64,000 nucleotides of DNA. It comes from G963923955 sp963923955. Its GTDB lineage: Bacteria > Pseudomonadota > Gammaproteobacteria > Eutrophobiales > Eutrophobiaceae. Below the pieces are notes generated by a model. That model was not told the origin of the DNA, did no database searches, and saw only the letters and a program-made list of their open reading frames with translations. The translations under genes and the position numbers were made by a program. Shown one piece after another: positions 1 to 9,119 of the stretch. Numbering within the stretch: position 1 is the stretch's first letter; every line of letters begins with the position of its first letter. The stretch spans positions 2,356,001-2,420,000 of the forward strand of contig OZ000552.1 of assembly GCA_963923955.1 (NCBI GenBank), given 5' to 3'.

Positions 1-527
1 CGCAGCATTATCGTGATGCGCGCATTACGACCATTTACGAAGGCACCACCGGCATCCAAGCGCAAGATCTGATCGGCAGAAAGATCCTGAAAGATAACGC
101 CGCAGCACTTACAAGTTTTATTGTCGAACTCAAACAGACCGCGGCACAACTATCCGCGGCTGATCACGCAAGACTGGGCAGCCTGATAGACAACTACCAT
201 GCCGCTATCAAGGCGCTGGAAGATGCAAGCGATTATCTCATCGAGAACTACCAGCAAGACGCCATGTTGCCCGGTGCGGTGGCCTTTAATTTTCTCATGC
301 TCATGGGTACGCTGTGCGGTGGCTGGCAGCTGGGCAAGGCCGCCCTGGTCTGTCTTTCTAAACTCAATGCAGATAGTGAAGATCGGGGCGATGCGGATTT
401 TTATGCGGCCAAGATAACGGCCGCACGTTTTTATGCGGAACACATCCTGCCGAGAACCCATAGCTATCTACACGCCATTCTCGCCGGCAGCGAGAGCATC
501 ATGGCCTTGAAAGAAGAGCAGTTTTAG
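1..527 (+). CDS. acyl-CoA dehydrogenase, C-terminal part (5' end outside window)
   Basis: The frame is open from base 3 to a TAG at 525-527, so the start lies before the window. The visible 174 residues begin with a stretch containing DARITTIYEGTTGIQ, typical of the C-terminal helical domain of FAD-dependent acyl-CoA dehydrogenases. About 120 further helical residues match the extra C-terminal domain found in the long (about 590-residue) branch of the family. Such enzymes oxidise an acyl-CoA to the enoyl-CoA and pass electrons to ETF in the cytoplasm. The flavin and catalytic base regions are not visible here, so the substrate cannot be stated. Confidence 0.9.
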   Translation, partial: QHYRDARITTIYEGTTGIQAQDLIGRKILKDNAAALTSFIVELKQTAAQLSAADHARLGSLIDNYHAAIKALEDASDYLIENYQQDAMLPGAVAFNFLMLMGTLCGGWQLGKAALVCLSKLNADSEDRGDADFYAAKITAARFYAEHILPRTHSYLHAILAGSESIMALKEEQF

Positions 528-642
528 GCTTTCAATTAACTGTCCAGTTCATTTCGTTCTTGCGCCGCTTAGTCAGGTTTTTGCTTATCAATGCAGCACT
601 GCTTTCATCCGAACTTCCTTAACCAAACAAAGAGGAGAATAA

Positions 643-738
643 ATGAGCACCGGCTTTGTTTATCATGGGCTGTATATGTGGCACAACACTGGGAATTTCG
701 CCGCTGTCATGCCCTATGGCAATCCGGTGCAACCCTAG
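643..738 (+). pseudogene. N-terminal remnant of a histone-deacetylase-like amidohydrolase
   Basis: A strong ribosome binding site (AGAGGAGAA) lies 4 bases before an ATG opening a 31-codon frame, MSTGFVYHGLYMWHN onward to GNPVQP, then TAG. This closely resembles the conserved start of class II histone deacetylase/acetylpolyamine amidohydrolase family proteins (about 370 residues), where the next segment would be the HAENPETKRR-type region. Nothing of the remaining 340 residues, including the zinc site, follows. I read it as the stump of a gene whose body was deleted; a real 31-residue peptide is less likely. The family match is from memory of the motif. Confidence 0.65.
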
Positions 739-805
739 AATTAGTCAGGCAAGTTAATTAAAAAATTCTTAAATAAATTAAGACTTCCCCAAGCGGACAA
801 AACGA

Positions 806-1183
806 ATGAGCGCAAGCGATGAAATGCAGACAGCCCGTGCAGTCATTGAAGAGTATGTCGATGCCTGTAGCGCGGGCAGTGTGGAAAGGCTACGGGCGAT
901 CTTTCACGAGCAGGCCCTGATGTCCGGCTACATGGGCGGCGAATACATGATGGGCTCGCCTGAACCCTTCTTTCAGATTGTAGCGCACCCGCCTGAGGGG
1001 GGTGCGGTGGACAAAGACTATCATGGCGAGATCAGCGCAGTAGCGCTCTCCGGCCCGGTTGCCAGCGTCACCTTAAAAGAAAGCGGATTCATGGGCATGA
1101 ACTTTACCGACTACTTCCACCTCGCCAGAATCAATGACAGGTGGCTGATCATCAGCAAGACCTTTAATCCTGAAACAGATTAG
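806..1183 (+). CDS. NTF2-like (SnoaL/lumazine-binding-like) protein
   Basis: The 125-residue product has the alpha+beta cone pattern of small NTF2-like proteins: an N-terminal helix with ARAVIEEYVDACSAG, a beta strand region, then VTLKESGFMGMNFTDYFHLARINDRWLIISKTF, the usual last sheet in the nuclear transport factor 2-like, putative lumazine-binding group. No enzyme residues can be assigned. It follows the histone-deacetylase stump by 67 bases and precedes the NUDIX/MBL gene by 35, so it may be cotranscribed with either. Members are often accessory proteins of unknown role. Confidence 0.75.
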   Translation: MSASDEMQTARAVIEEYVDACSAGSVERLRAIFHEQALMSGYMGGEYMMGSPEPFFQIVAHPPEGGAVDKDYHGEISAVALSGPVASVTLKESGFMGMNFTDYFHLARINDRWLIISKTFNPETD

Positions 1184-1218
1184 TTCAGCAGCAGCTCATT
1201 TAAGTATAATGATCTGCC

Positions 1219-2685
1219 ATGGCAAGCAACAGAATCTCCAGCGCCGTCATCCTGACTCGTGGCGAAGGGCAGGGACTGCAAGTCTATCTGGTCAAGCGCT
1301 CGCCCAAGTTACGTTTCTTCGGCGGCTATTGGGCCTTTCCCGGCGGCAACATTGATCCCATTGATTATCATGGAGACGACAATGTCGAGCGCGCCCTGAA
1401 ACGCTGTGCCATTCGCGAGCTTTTAGAAGAGCTTAACCTGCTCTCTACAACATTGGGCAGAGAAATCAGCGCTGCGCAAAAGGAAACATACAAAGGCTGG
1501 ATAGCGCAGCAACCGGAAAGGTGGCAGGATCTTATCAGCGGGGCGGAAGAGCGTATGGATGCCGTGTGCAAATTGATCACGCCGCCCTTTATGCCGCTGC
1601 GCTATGAGACGCAGTTTATGCAGCTTGAAGTGCCGCAGCATGAGACGCCGGTCGTTGATAAGCAGGAACTGACTGACGGCCGTTTTATAAAACCGCAGGA
1701 TGCTGTGGAGGCCTGGGAGCAGGGTGAGTTGGACATCGCACCGCCGGTGTTGATGCTGCTGCGCCTGCTCAGCGAGGGCGATATCAATACCTTCAAGACC
1801 CGGGCGCGGCAGATGACGCAGGGCTTTGCAAGCGGTGCCTTGCATCCGGTGTTCTTCTCGCCCGGCATATTCACCGCAGCGCTCAAGACGCCCACCCTGC
1901 CGCCTGCCACCACGACCAACACCTTCATCGTTGGCAATCGGCAACTCTACCTTATCGATCCGGCCACGCCGGATCGACAAGAGCAGCAGCGGCTGTTTGA
2001 CAAGATGGATGAGTTCATTGCCGCAGGCAAAAACTTTGAGTCGATCCTGCTGACCCATCATCACGCCGATCATGTTGGGGCAGTGGAGGCAAGCAGCCAG
2101 CGCTATCAATTAGCAGTACGCGCGCATCCGCTGTGCTACGAACGCATCCGTGGTGATTTCATCCGCGGTGCGGCCATCCATGATGGCGATACGCTGAACC
2201 TGGGGACTGCGCCTGATGGTACGGCTGACTGGCAGTTGCTGGCGCTACATACGCCCGGGCATGCCGTTGATCATCTGTGTTTTATGGAAAATCGCTACCA
2301 TGCGCTGATTGCAGGCGATATGCTGTCCACCGTTTCAAGCATCCTGATCGACCCCCCGGAAGGGCACCTGCGCACTTACTTGGATAGCCTGAAAAAATTA
2401 TTGCAGCATCCGGTCAAGACACTGCACCCGGCGCACGGGCAGGCACATCGGGACGGCCATGCCCTGATCAATCGCTATCTAGAGCATCGGCAGGACCGGG
2501 AAGAGAAGATCATTGCCGCCATCTCGGCAACACCGCAATCGCTTGATGCGCTCTTAGCCATAGTCTATGCAGATGTGGCCGCGCCGGCATTAGACCTTGC
2601 TGCCCGCTCACTATTGGCGGGCCTGATCAAGTTAGCAGAAGACGGCGTGTGCGAACAGACAGAGCAAGGCTGGCGCTTAGCTTAA
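1219..2685 (+). CDS. NUDIX hydrolase / metallo-beta-lactamase fold fusion
   Basis: Residues 1-200 form a NUDIX domain: a GGNIDP loop followed by RELLEEL, the core of the Nudix box that binds Mg and the diphosphate. Residues about 215-420 form a metallo-beta-lactamase domain with THHHADHVG near residue 280, a second histidine in HTPGHAVDHL, the aspartate in AGDML and the histidine in HPAHGQ, so both metal ligands sets are present. The last 60 residues resemble the winged-helix tail of LACTB2-type hydrolases. Both halves look catalytically competent. Likely substrates are a nucleoside diphosphate derivative or CoA ester and a thioester or RNA, but neither can be fixed from sequence. Confidence 0.85.
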   Translation: MASNRISSAVILTRGEGQGLQVYLVKRSPKLRFFGGYWAFPGGNIDPIDYHGDDNVERALKRCAIRELLEELNLLSTTLGREISAAQKETYKGWIAQQPERWQDLISGAEERMDAVCKLITPPFMPLRYETQFMQLEVPQHETPVVDKQELTDGRFIKPQDAVEAWEQGELDIAPPVLMLLRLLSEGDINTFKTRARQMTQGFASGALHPVFFSPGIFTAALKTPTLPPATTTNTFIVGNRQLYLIDPATPDRQEQQRLFDKMDEFIAAGKNFESILLTHHHADHVGAVEASSQRYQLAVRAHPLCYERIRGDFIRGAAIHDGDTLNLGTAPDGTADWQLLALHTPGHAVDHLCFMENRYHALIAGDMLSTVSSILIDPPEGHLRTYLDSLKKLLQHPVKTLHPAHGQAHRDGHALINRYLEHRQDREEKIIAAISATPQSLDALLAIVYADVAAPALDLAARSLLAGLIKLAEDGVCEQTEQGWRLA

Positions 2686-2701
2686 AAAAGCTGCGATTAA
2701 A

Positions 2702-4294
2702 TCAGGGCTTGCCTAAAAGCTTTTGCGCGACAAGAAAGCCTGAACCGCCTCCTAAGCCGGGGCCGGGATGGGTGGAGGCGCCGATGTGATAGAGACTCTT
2801 AAGCGGGGTGTTGTGGTTGGTCACGCCGGCCAAGGGCCGCCATAACAGGAATTGATCCATCGTACAGGCGCCCGCATAAGGGTCACCGCTTACCAGGTTG
2901 ATATTCAGCGCTTCGAGATCGACCGGCGATAGCACCACTCGCTTTAGAATAGCCTGCTCTAGATTCGGAATGTGTCTGGCAATGCGTGCAATGACTCGAT
3001 CAGCATAGGCCTCTCGCACCTGCTCGCTCCACTTGCCATCCTCCGGCACGGCAATCTCCCCGGCCGCATCGCCCTTGATGACGGCGGGCAGTTCCTGTAG
3101 CTGGATCCATAACAGGCCCTTCCCCGCCGGCACCCGCGACGGATCCAGGCTGGCCGGCTGGCCGACCACGATCGTTGCCTGCTCCGGCAGCAGGCCGCAT
3201 TCCGCTTGATTGACCGCCCTGGCGACACCATCCATATCCGAGGTCAGGTGTACCAATGCAACCTCTGCCAACTCCGGCCTCGCCCACGGCGCAGGTTCAC
3301 TGAGCGCAAGGTGGATCTGCATCCCCGCCTTGCCATATTGAAAGGCCGCCGCCTGGCCTGCTATGTGGGCCGGCACATCCGCAGCAGGCGACAGGCGTTG
3401 GTAAAGTTGAGTCGGCGTGACGCTGCAGATCACGGCCTCATCAGCAAGAAATTCAGCGCCGTCCGCCGTAACGACACCATAGGCCCTGCCGTTCTTCGTC
3501 AGGATCTTCTCCACATCTGCCTCGACCCGTAATTCGCCGCCTTGAGACACAATAAACTGCGCAAAGGCGCGGACAATATTATCGCTGCCTCCCTTGACCA
3601 CCGGGCAGCCGGCCGTCTCCAGGGTATAAGCGATCACGCGCGCCATGTGCCCGGAGCCGGGCGCATCCGGCCCGAGGCCGGCGTGGGTCGGCCAGGGCGC
3701 CAGGCAGGCCCGAATCAGATCCGATCTAAAAGTGCGCCCCAGCCAGTTTCGAGCCGATTGCAGGGCATAGCCAAAGAATTGCACGAGATACCTAGGGCCG
3801 CGCTTTATCAAGGCGGCCAGCAGCACCCTGGCCGTGGCCCAAGTCCAAAGTTCATTGCCCAGCAGGGTGAAGGTGAGATCGAGGGACTGTTCAAATTCGC
3901 GCATCGCCGCAGCATAGCGCTCGCCATCACCGGCGCAATGCGCATTCATGGCCTTGATGTTCTCCGCGCGCGAGCGTGTAAGAATAAAATAATCATTATC
4001 TGCATTAACAACGGCAGTGGGGGAATGGGAATTACAATATTCCAGGCCAAACTTTTCCAGGTCATCCTTCAGCAGCGCATAGGCGGGCGAGCTGACAAAG
4101 AGCGGATGCCAGCTGGATAAGACATCGTGTATGTAGCCGGGCAGAGTAAGTTCTTCGGTACGGATGCAACCGCCCAGGCGATCATTTCTCTCCAGGACGA
4201 GGACGCGCTTGCCTCCTTTGGCCAGCATGGCCGCGCAGACCAAGGCGTTAATGCCACTGCCGACGATGACACAGGCATACTTATCGGACTTCAT
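2702..4294 (-). CDS. phytoene desaturase-like FAD-dependent oxidoreductase
   Basis: The 530-residue protein begins with a Rossmann dinucleotide-binding motif, VIVGSGINALVCAAMLAKGG, and the following VLERNDRLGG acidic segment. It ends with the C-terminal FAD motif region HPGPGLGGGSGFLVAQ. This is the layout of the CrtI/PYROXD2-like NAD(P)/FAD oxidoreductases. No phytoene synthase or other carotenoid gene is nearby, so a carotenoid role is not supported. The start overlaps the stop of the upstream flavin reductase by 4 bases (ATGA), implying translational coupling, so a flavin-supplied oxidation is a fair guess. Confidence 0.85.
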   Translation of the reverse strand: MKSDKYACVIVGSGINALVCAAMLAKGGKRVLVLERNDRLGGCIRTEELTLPGYIHDVLSSWHPLFVSSPAYALLKDDLEKFGLEYCNSHSPTAVVNADNDYFILTRSRAENIKAMNAHCAGDGERYAAAMREFEQSLDLTFTLLGNELWTWATARVLLAALIKRGPRYLVQFFGYALQSARNWLGRTFRSDLIRACLAPWPTHAGLGPDAPGSGHMARVIAYTLETAGCPVVKGGSDNIVRAFAQFIVSQGGELRVEADVEKILTKNGRAYGVVTADGAEFLADEAVICSVTPTQLYQRLSPAADVPAHIAGQAAAFQYGKAGMQIHLALSEPAPWARPELAEVALVHLTSDMDGVARAVNQAECGLLPEQATIVVGQPASLDPSRVPAGKGLLWIQLQELPAVIKGDAAGEIAVPEDGKWSEQVREAYADRVIARIARHIPNLEQAILKRVVLSPVDLEALNINLVSGDPYAGACTMDQFLLWRPLAGVTNHNTPLKSLYHIGASTHPGPGLGGGSGFLVAQKLLGKP

Positions 4295-4812
4295 TTTAGC
4301 GGCTCCCCGGTGACGGTGTATTGGCCCTTGTGAAAGATCAAACAGGTGCGATCCGTATCGGCAAACTCCAGCACCTCGCCGACAAAGATAAGGTGATCGC
4401 CGCCATCATACCTATATTTCCTGTGACATTGAAAATAAGCCGCACAGTCTGACAGTATGGGGACGCCGCCAATGCCGGGGGTATAAGCAAGACCCGCAAA
4501 GGCATCGCCCTCGATCCGTTTGGCAAAATGCCTGGAGAGTGCTATCTGATCATAGGCCAGCAGATTGACGATAAAATAATCCGCTTGTTCAAAGGCGGAA
4601 AAATTATGGGTGTCTCTGGCAAGGCTCCATAAAACCAGGGGCGGCGCCATGGAAACGGAATTGAAACTGTTGACAGTAATGCCGACATGCTCCCCGGATG
4701 GCGCATTCACCGTCACCACGGTCACGCCGGTTGCAAAATGGCCCAGGGCCTGCCTGAAGGCACCGATATCGAAGCGGTCATTGTTATGGTTAGAGATTGC
4801 AGTCATTGGCAC
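4291..4812 (-). CDS. flavin reductase-like domain protein (FMN-binding)
   Basis: The 173-residue protein matches the flavin reductase family: the early segment LGHFATGVTVVTVN, the strand GITVNSFNSVSMAPPLVLWSL that contacts FMN, and the late GGDHLIFVGEVLEF segment are all present. Such proteins reduce FMN or FAD with NAD(P)H and hand it to a partner monooxygenase. Here the only partner in the transcription unit is the desaturase-like oxidoreductase, which starts inside its stop codon region. Length and fold are normal for the family. Confidence 0.88.
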   Translation of the reverse strand: MPMTAISNHNNDRFDIGAFRQALGHFATGVTVVTVNAPSGEHVGITVNSFNSVSMAPPLVLWSLARDTHNFSAFEQADYFIVNLLAYDQIALSRHFAKRIEGDAFAGLAYTPGIGGVPILSDCAAYFQCHRKYRYDGGDHLIFVGEVLEFADTDRTCLIFHKGQYTVTGEPLK

Positions 4813-4925
4813 AGGATTTTAATTGCTCGCTCAAGATAAAGCATAGACGCAGCAGACAAAAATGAGAGCTTGGCAATTTCATGAAACCCGGCTGCTATTG
4901 ACTATATGCGTCCCGGGGAAGAACC

Positions 4926-4945
4926 TGCCGTTTCAGTGAACGGCA
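4926..4945 (-). terminator. hairpin downstream of the restriction-modification gene
   Basis: A perfect 7-bp stem (TGCCGTT/AACGGCA) with a 6-base loop lies 24 bases past the stop of the large restriction-modification gene. In the minus direction it is followed by only a short U-containing tract, so it is a weak candidate; in the plus direction it is followed by ACTTTACGATTTT. Confidence 0.35.
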
Positions 4946-4968
4946 CTTTACGATTTTGCTCATATCCA

Positions 4969-7900
4969 CTAATCCATCCAGTCAATCTGATCAATCTCCT
5001 GCATTATTCTTTCTGTTTCCGTCAGGGCAACGATAATTTTCTGGTAATGAAAAATGTCATGGTGATCCAGTGTCCGTCCCTTGCGATCTTTTAGCCATTT
5101 CTGCGCTGGTTGGTAGCCGCCGATATAAAACTCCCAGGCCGATTTCGGCACACCGTCGAAGTATTGATCATCATTGATCCAGACGCGGCCGATTTCCTTT
5201 TTATGATCAGTGAGTTTGTAATCACCTTTGCCGATAGAACGGGTGATCTTGTTGTCACCAGCGGCCGGATAGCGGGTAATGAAATGATCGACTTTTTCGC
5301 TTTCCAGCAAATGCAGTTGCCGTAATTCACTACCCAAGGTCACCAGTTGCCAAAAGGTTTTTGCATCCTTTGGATACGGTACACGGGGAAAGTCGATCTT
5401 GAGAAATTCCTTGTAGGTGTCGCGGTATTCGGGGCTGTGCAATACGGCATAGATGTAGTCCAACAGGTCCAGCGGTGCAAAGGCACTCTCGGATTCTTCC
5501 TTTTCATGGGTGAAAGTTAAACCCATTTTCTCGGCAATCTCAGCGACGATGTCTTTGTCGAGATTAGGCTTCTTTTCTATGTATTGCCCAGAGTTTTTCT
5601 CTTTCACTTTTTCGAGGTAAAGGTAGAGGGGTGCTATATAGTCTCCACCTTGCATGCCCGGTCTAGACCAACTTCTAAAGTCAATAATATGTTTAGACAC
5701 CATAGCAGGGACAGATTTCTCTTCTGCATTTCCAACTTTAAACACCAACCCCACATTCTCGCCTTCCAGGAAGTGCTGCATGACTTTTCTGGCTGTACGC
5801 CAAACTAGCTTATCCTCATAAAAAATATACTTGTTATCAAACGGTCTATATGAGACAGGAAATATATATTTTGACAGATCAACTTCATATTTAATATTTT
5901 TATAACCATCTAAAATATCCCAGCCTGTCTTTTTCCTCACATTAAATTCTTTGTGCAGATGATCTGCATCTCCAGAAGAGTTCTGAAATTTTTTATAAAA
6001 AGACAATAATTCTTCTTTATTATCCTTAATCACAAAATCATCGTGTGCCGTTGTCATGCCGACACCATGAGTTTGAAACAAGTCTTTTACAGAAAATCCC
6101 TCTTTGTACTTTTCTTCAGCTGAAAAATCCTTCGGCATAAAGAAATATAAAGGCTCAGGCAGTTGCAGCTTGTTGAACTTTATCGTTTCCAGCTCGTGTT
6201 CCCATAGATACGTATATTTGGCTTCTCGGGTGCCATAGAGATCATAGTGATAAACCGCAGCCAGTTTTTGTTTGTCGGTATTGTTTGTTTTTATAAAGAT
6301 GTTGATCGATACGCCTTGTTGTATATCGAAGACATTTTTGTCCGGCGAGCCGTCCGGGCAGGTCTCTTTCTTTTTGCTGTTGCCGTGCAGGTCAATGATA
6401 TAGATCTTGTCGAAGGCGCTCAATAAACGCCAGCGCATACCGCGAAAGGTTGGGTTGTCGAGAAAGCTGTGATTATTGATGTAGGCCAATACGCCTTCCC
6501 CGTTTTTCTCGATAAAATGTTGCCCGTAGCGGATAAATTTTACATAGTCGTCATTCAGCCATTTGGATTTCCTCTCCTGCAACTTGCGGCCTTCCGGCTC
6601 CTGCTTGTAGTCCTTTAACAAGGCTTCAATCCACTCGCCTTTGTTGGATGAATGGCCGCTGTAGGGCGGGTTGCCCAACACCACCATCACCGGCGCATCG
6701 CGTTTGATGTGATTGGCCTCGCTGGCCTCCTGCGCCAGCCAAGCGGCAAAGGGGATGCCTTGAATCGGGTGCGGTTCTTCCAGAGAATTGGCAAGGAAGA
6801 CCCGCAGGCGTTGTTGCGTAGCCGTGTGCGCTTGATAGCCGCTTTCCGTCAGCAACATTTCCAGTTTCAGATGCGCCATGGCATAGGGCGCCATGAGCAG
6901 TTCAAAGCCGTGTAATCTTGGAATAAGATCACGGTTGACATAATCGTTCCAGACGCCCTGCTGGCCTTTGAATTTTTCATGGATCTGTTTGATGACTTCC
7001 GCTAAGAAGGTTCCTGTGCCGGTGGCCGGGTCGAGAATTTGCACTCTATGTACCTGTCGTTCCATTTCCTGATCCTCGCTCTTGGTGTGCGCGTCTTTCT
7101 TGTCGGTCTTGATCTTGATCGTGGTCTGGCTGGTATCGGCCAGGCCGTCCTTGATGGCGAACTCCGTTTTCAGGATGTCATCAACAGCACGCACGATAAA
7201 ATTCACCACCGGTTCCGGCGTGTACCAGACGCCGCGGCTCTTGCGTAGCTTTGGGTCGTATGCGGCCAGAAATGTCTCATAGAAATGCAGGAAGGGATCA
7301 TTGCGCTGTGTGGTTTTACCGAAATTTTTCATCAAGGCGGCGACGTCTGTGGCGCGGAAGAGATCGGCCAGGGCATCCACCAGCCAGTCGATACGCGGAT
7401 CCAGATCATAACCGGCGATGTATTGGAATAGCTTGCGCAGGAAGGGATTGGTCTTCGGGATCAATTCCGCCGCCTCCTGACGGGAAAAATCCTCCGGCGT
7501 AGGGTCATGCAGGCGCGCGGCAAACATGCCATAGGCAATCGTCTGCGCATAGACAGCGGCGAATTCCTCCGGCGTCATATCCGGGATCAATATTTCACGA
7601 AAGGCTTTAAGTTGCTGTTGCAATGTGCTGTCGGCTGCATGGCTTTCATCGGCCGTCAGGGCCGCGCCCAGTACATTCGCCATCAAGCGCGCCTTGCCGG
7701 CCATCATTTCTGCCAGCTGAGCGGATGAGGTGATCGTCTGGCCGCGGAAAGCGGCAAAGTTTGTAATTAGATCCTGAAAAGGTTTGAAGTTGTCCGGCAG
7801 AGGCTGGATGTTTTTATCATCTGCTGCGCCGATGCTGACAGCTGCGACCTGCTCTCCGTTGCGATAGAAACAGAAAGTGAGATAATTGGTGATAATCAGG

Positions 7901-8184
7901 TTTGGTAACGATTCACGATAACGATCAAACTGCTCTTTGTAGAGCGTGTTATCGAGCGGCCGGCCCAGATCCTTGGCTTCAATATAACCTATAGGAACAC
8001 CCCTTTGCGTAAGAATATAATCCGGCGCGCCACAGTCGATACGCGCGGGTTCATTAGTCACCAGAATACTCGGTAATAATTTTTCCAGCAGGTTTTGGAG
8101 GTCGCCGCGATAGGAATGCTCACGGGAAATACCCGTCTTATAGCGCTTGCTGATTTCAGCAAGATATTCCTGGATCTCTTGCAT
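4969..8184 (-). CDS. single-chain type II (IIG/IIL-like) restriction-modification protein
   Basis: The 1071-residue protein begins with a nuclease-like domain: P54-D55, then E69-A70-K71, then QFDRY at 85-89, which is the PD-(D/E)XK plus QxxxY pattern. A helical linker leads to an N6-adenine methyltransferase with SAM motif DPATGTGTFLAEV near residue 384 and catalytic NPPY near 505. The last 450 residues fit the specificity and C-terminal part seen in type ISP enzymes. The helicase/translocase domains that type I and ISP enzymes carry between nuclease and methylase are absent, so cutting close to the site is expected. No separate subunit gene is adjacent. The stretch encoding residues 600-850 is clearly AT-rich compared with its flanks, as expected of a transferred, fast-evolving recognition region. 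Confidence 0.85.
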   Translation of the reverse strand: MQEIQEYLAEISKRYKTGISREHSYRGDLQNLLEKLLPSILVTNEPARIDCGAPDYILTQRGVPIGYIEAKDLGRPLDNTLYKEQFDRYRESLPNLIITNYLTFCFYRNGEQVAAVSIGAADDKNIQPLPDNFKPFQDLITNFAAFRGQTITSSAQLAEMMAGKARLMANVLGAALTADESHAADSTLQQQLKAFREILIPDMTPEEFAAVYAQTIAYGMFAARLHDPTPEDFSRQEAAELIPKTNPFLRKLFQYIAGYDLDPRIDWLVDALADLFRATDVAALMKNFGKTTQRNDPFLHFYETFLAAYDPKLRKSRGVWYTPEPVVNFIVRAVDDILKTEFAIKDGLADTSQTTIKIKTDKKDAHTKSEDQEMERQVHRVQILDPATGTGTFLAEVIKQIHEKFKGQQGVWNDYVNRDLIPRLHGFELLMAPYAMAHLKLEMLLTESGYQAHTATQQRLRVFLANSLEEPHPIQGIPFAAWLAQEASEANHIKRDAPVMVVLGNPPYSGHSSNKGEWIEALLKDYKQEPEGRKLQERKSKWLNDDYVKFIRYGQHFIEKNGEGVLAYINNHSFLDNPTFRGMRWRLLSAFDKIYIIDLHGNSKKKETCPDGSPDKNVFDIQQGVSINIFIKTNNTDKQKLAAVYHYDLYGTREAKYTYLWEHELETIKFNKLQLPEPLYFFMPKDFSAEEKYKEGFSVKDLFQTHGVGMTTAHDDFVIKDNKEELLSFYKKFQNSSGDADHLHKEFNVRKKTGWDILDGYKNIKYEVDLSKYIFPVSYRPFDNKYIFYEDKLVWRTARKVMQHFLEGENVGLVFKVGNAEEKSVPAMVSKHIIDFRSWSRPGMQGGDYIAPLYLYLEKVKEKNSGQYIEKKPNLDKDIVAEIAEKMGLTFTHEKEESESAFAPLDLLDYIYAVLHSPEYRDTYKEFLKIDFPRVPYPKDAKTFWQLVTLGSELRQLHLLESEKVDHFITRYPAAGDNKITRSIGKGDYKLTDHKKEIGRVWINDDQYFDGVPKSAWEFYIGGYQPAQKWLKDRKGRTLDHHDIFHYQKIIVALTETERIMQEIDQIDWMD

Positions 8185-8306
8185 TGCTATATTTCGGTTT
8201 TTCCCGGCAATTATGACATGCTGTTTTTAGCTGAGATTGATAACATGATAAGGGTTATCACGGCGAGGATAAACCTGTCTGTGTCTGCCTGTGCGTTGCG
8301 TGCTCA

Positions 8307-9071
8307 TCAACAGCCATCTATGGCCTTCCGCAGCCCGGTTAAAAATGCTCGAAGGGCGGGCGCGCCCTGCTGTGCCTGTTGCAGGCAGGCAGAGCCGATG
8401 ATCACGCCATCGGCACCGGCTTGGATAACCGCCGCCGCCTGCCCGGCAGAGGAGATGCCAAAGCCGGGCAGGATCGGGATGCAAATGCCCGCCTGTCGTA
8501 AGCTCGCTATTCTTTTTTCCAGATGCTTATCTAATTCAGCGCCGCTCCCGGTCTTGCCGGGCGCTGCCTGCAACATCACATAGCCGCCCCTTGTTGCTCG
8601 CGCACGGTCAATGTCTGCTTTCGGCATCTCAAATGCTATGAACGGTATGGGCGCAACAGCGTCAGCCTCTATTGACGCCGCCGCTGCGATCAACTCTCCG
8701 GCATCGGCCCCGACACACAACAGGCCATCAAAGGCCGGACGAGGCCCGTCTATCAATTCCTTAAGACGAATATTGTCATAGCCCATCACGACCATTGCCT
8801 GCCGCGCAAATTGGCTGCGCAACTTAGCCAAGGCCTTGCCGATGAAGGCTTGATCGATGCCTGCGGCCAGGGTTCTGCGCATAGAGCCGGCAACGACCGG
8901 GCCGTCCATCCAGGGATCATCCGTCGGGATGCCGACTTCAAAAACATCCACGCCGCAGTCCGCGTAGATGGCGGCAAGGTCAGCGGGAAGGGCGGGATCG
9001 CCAATCGGCAGATAACAGGTCAGCAGGGGCTTCTTTGATGCGGCCAGCGGGGTCAGTCTGTTAATCATCAT
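8307..9071 (-). CDS. trpA: tryptophan synthase alpha chain-like protein, solitary
   Basis: The protein has the TIM-barrel plan of TrpA. The two catalytic acids are kept in FEVGIPTDDPWMDGP, and the phosphate-binding end GFGISSAGQAA is present, with GADGVIIGSA near the C-terminus. It is divergent at the usual LTAGDP (here YLPIGDP) and the flexible loop (here APGKTGSG). I start it at the ATG ATG pair preceded by AGGGA (9071/9068) rather than 12 codons upstream. No trpB, trpF or trpC is adjacent, unlike the normal trpFBA order, so it could be a paralogue that cleaves indole-3-glycerol phosphate alone or has another substrate. Confidence 0.75.
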   Translation of the reverse strand: MMINRLTPLAASKKPLLTCYLPIGDPALPADLAAIYADCGVDVFEVGIPTDDPWMDGPVVAGSMRRTLAAGIDQAFIGKALAKLRSQFARQAMVVMGYDNIRLKELIDGPRPAFDGLLCVGADAGELIAAAASIEADAVAPIPFIAFEMPKADIDRARATRGGYVMLQAAPGKTGSGAELDKHLEKRIASLRQAGICIPILPGFGISSAGQAAAVIQAGADGVIIGSACLQQAQQGAPALRAFLTGLRKAIDGC

Positions 9072-9119
9072 CTGTCCCTGCTTTAACAGGCCACAATAAA
9101 ACGACAAGAGCGATACGTA

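Noticed and set aside
3542..4120. 192-codon open frame antisense to the desaturase-like oxidoreductase
   Set aside because: Complementary-strand shadow of a well supported FAD enzyme.
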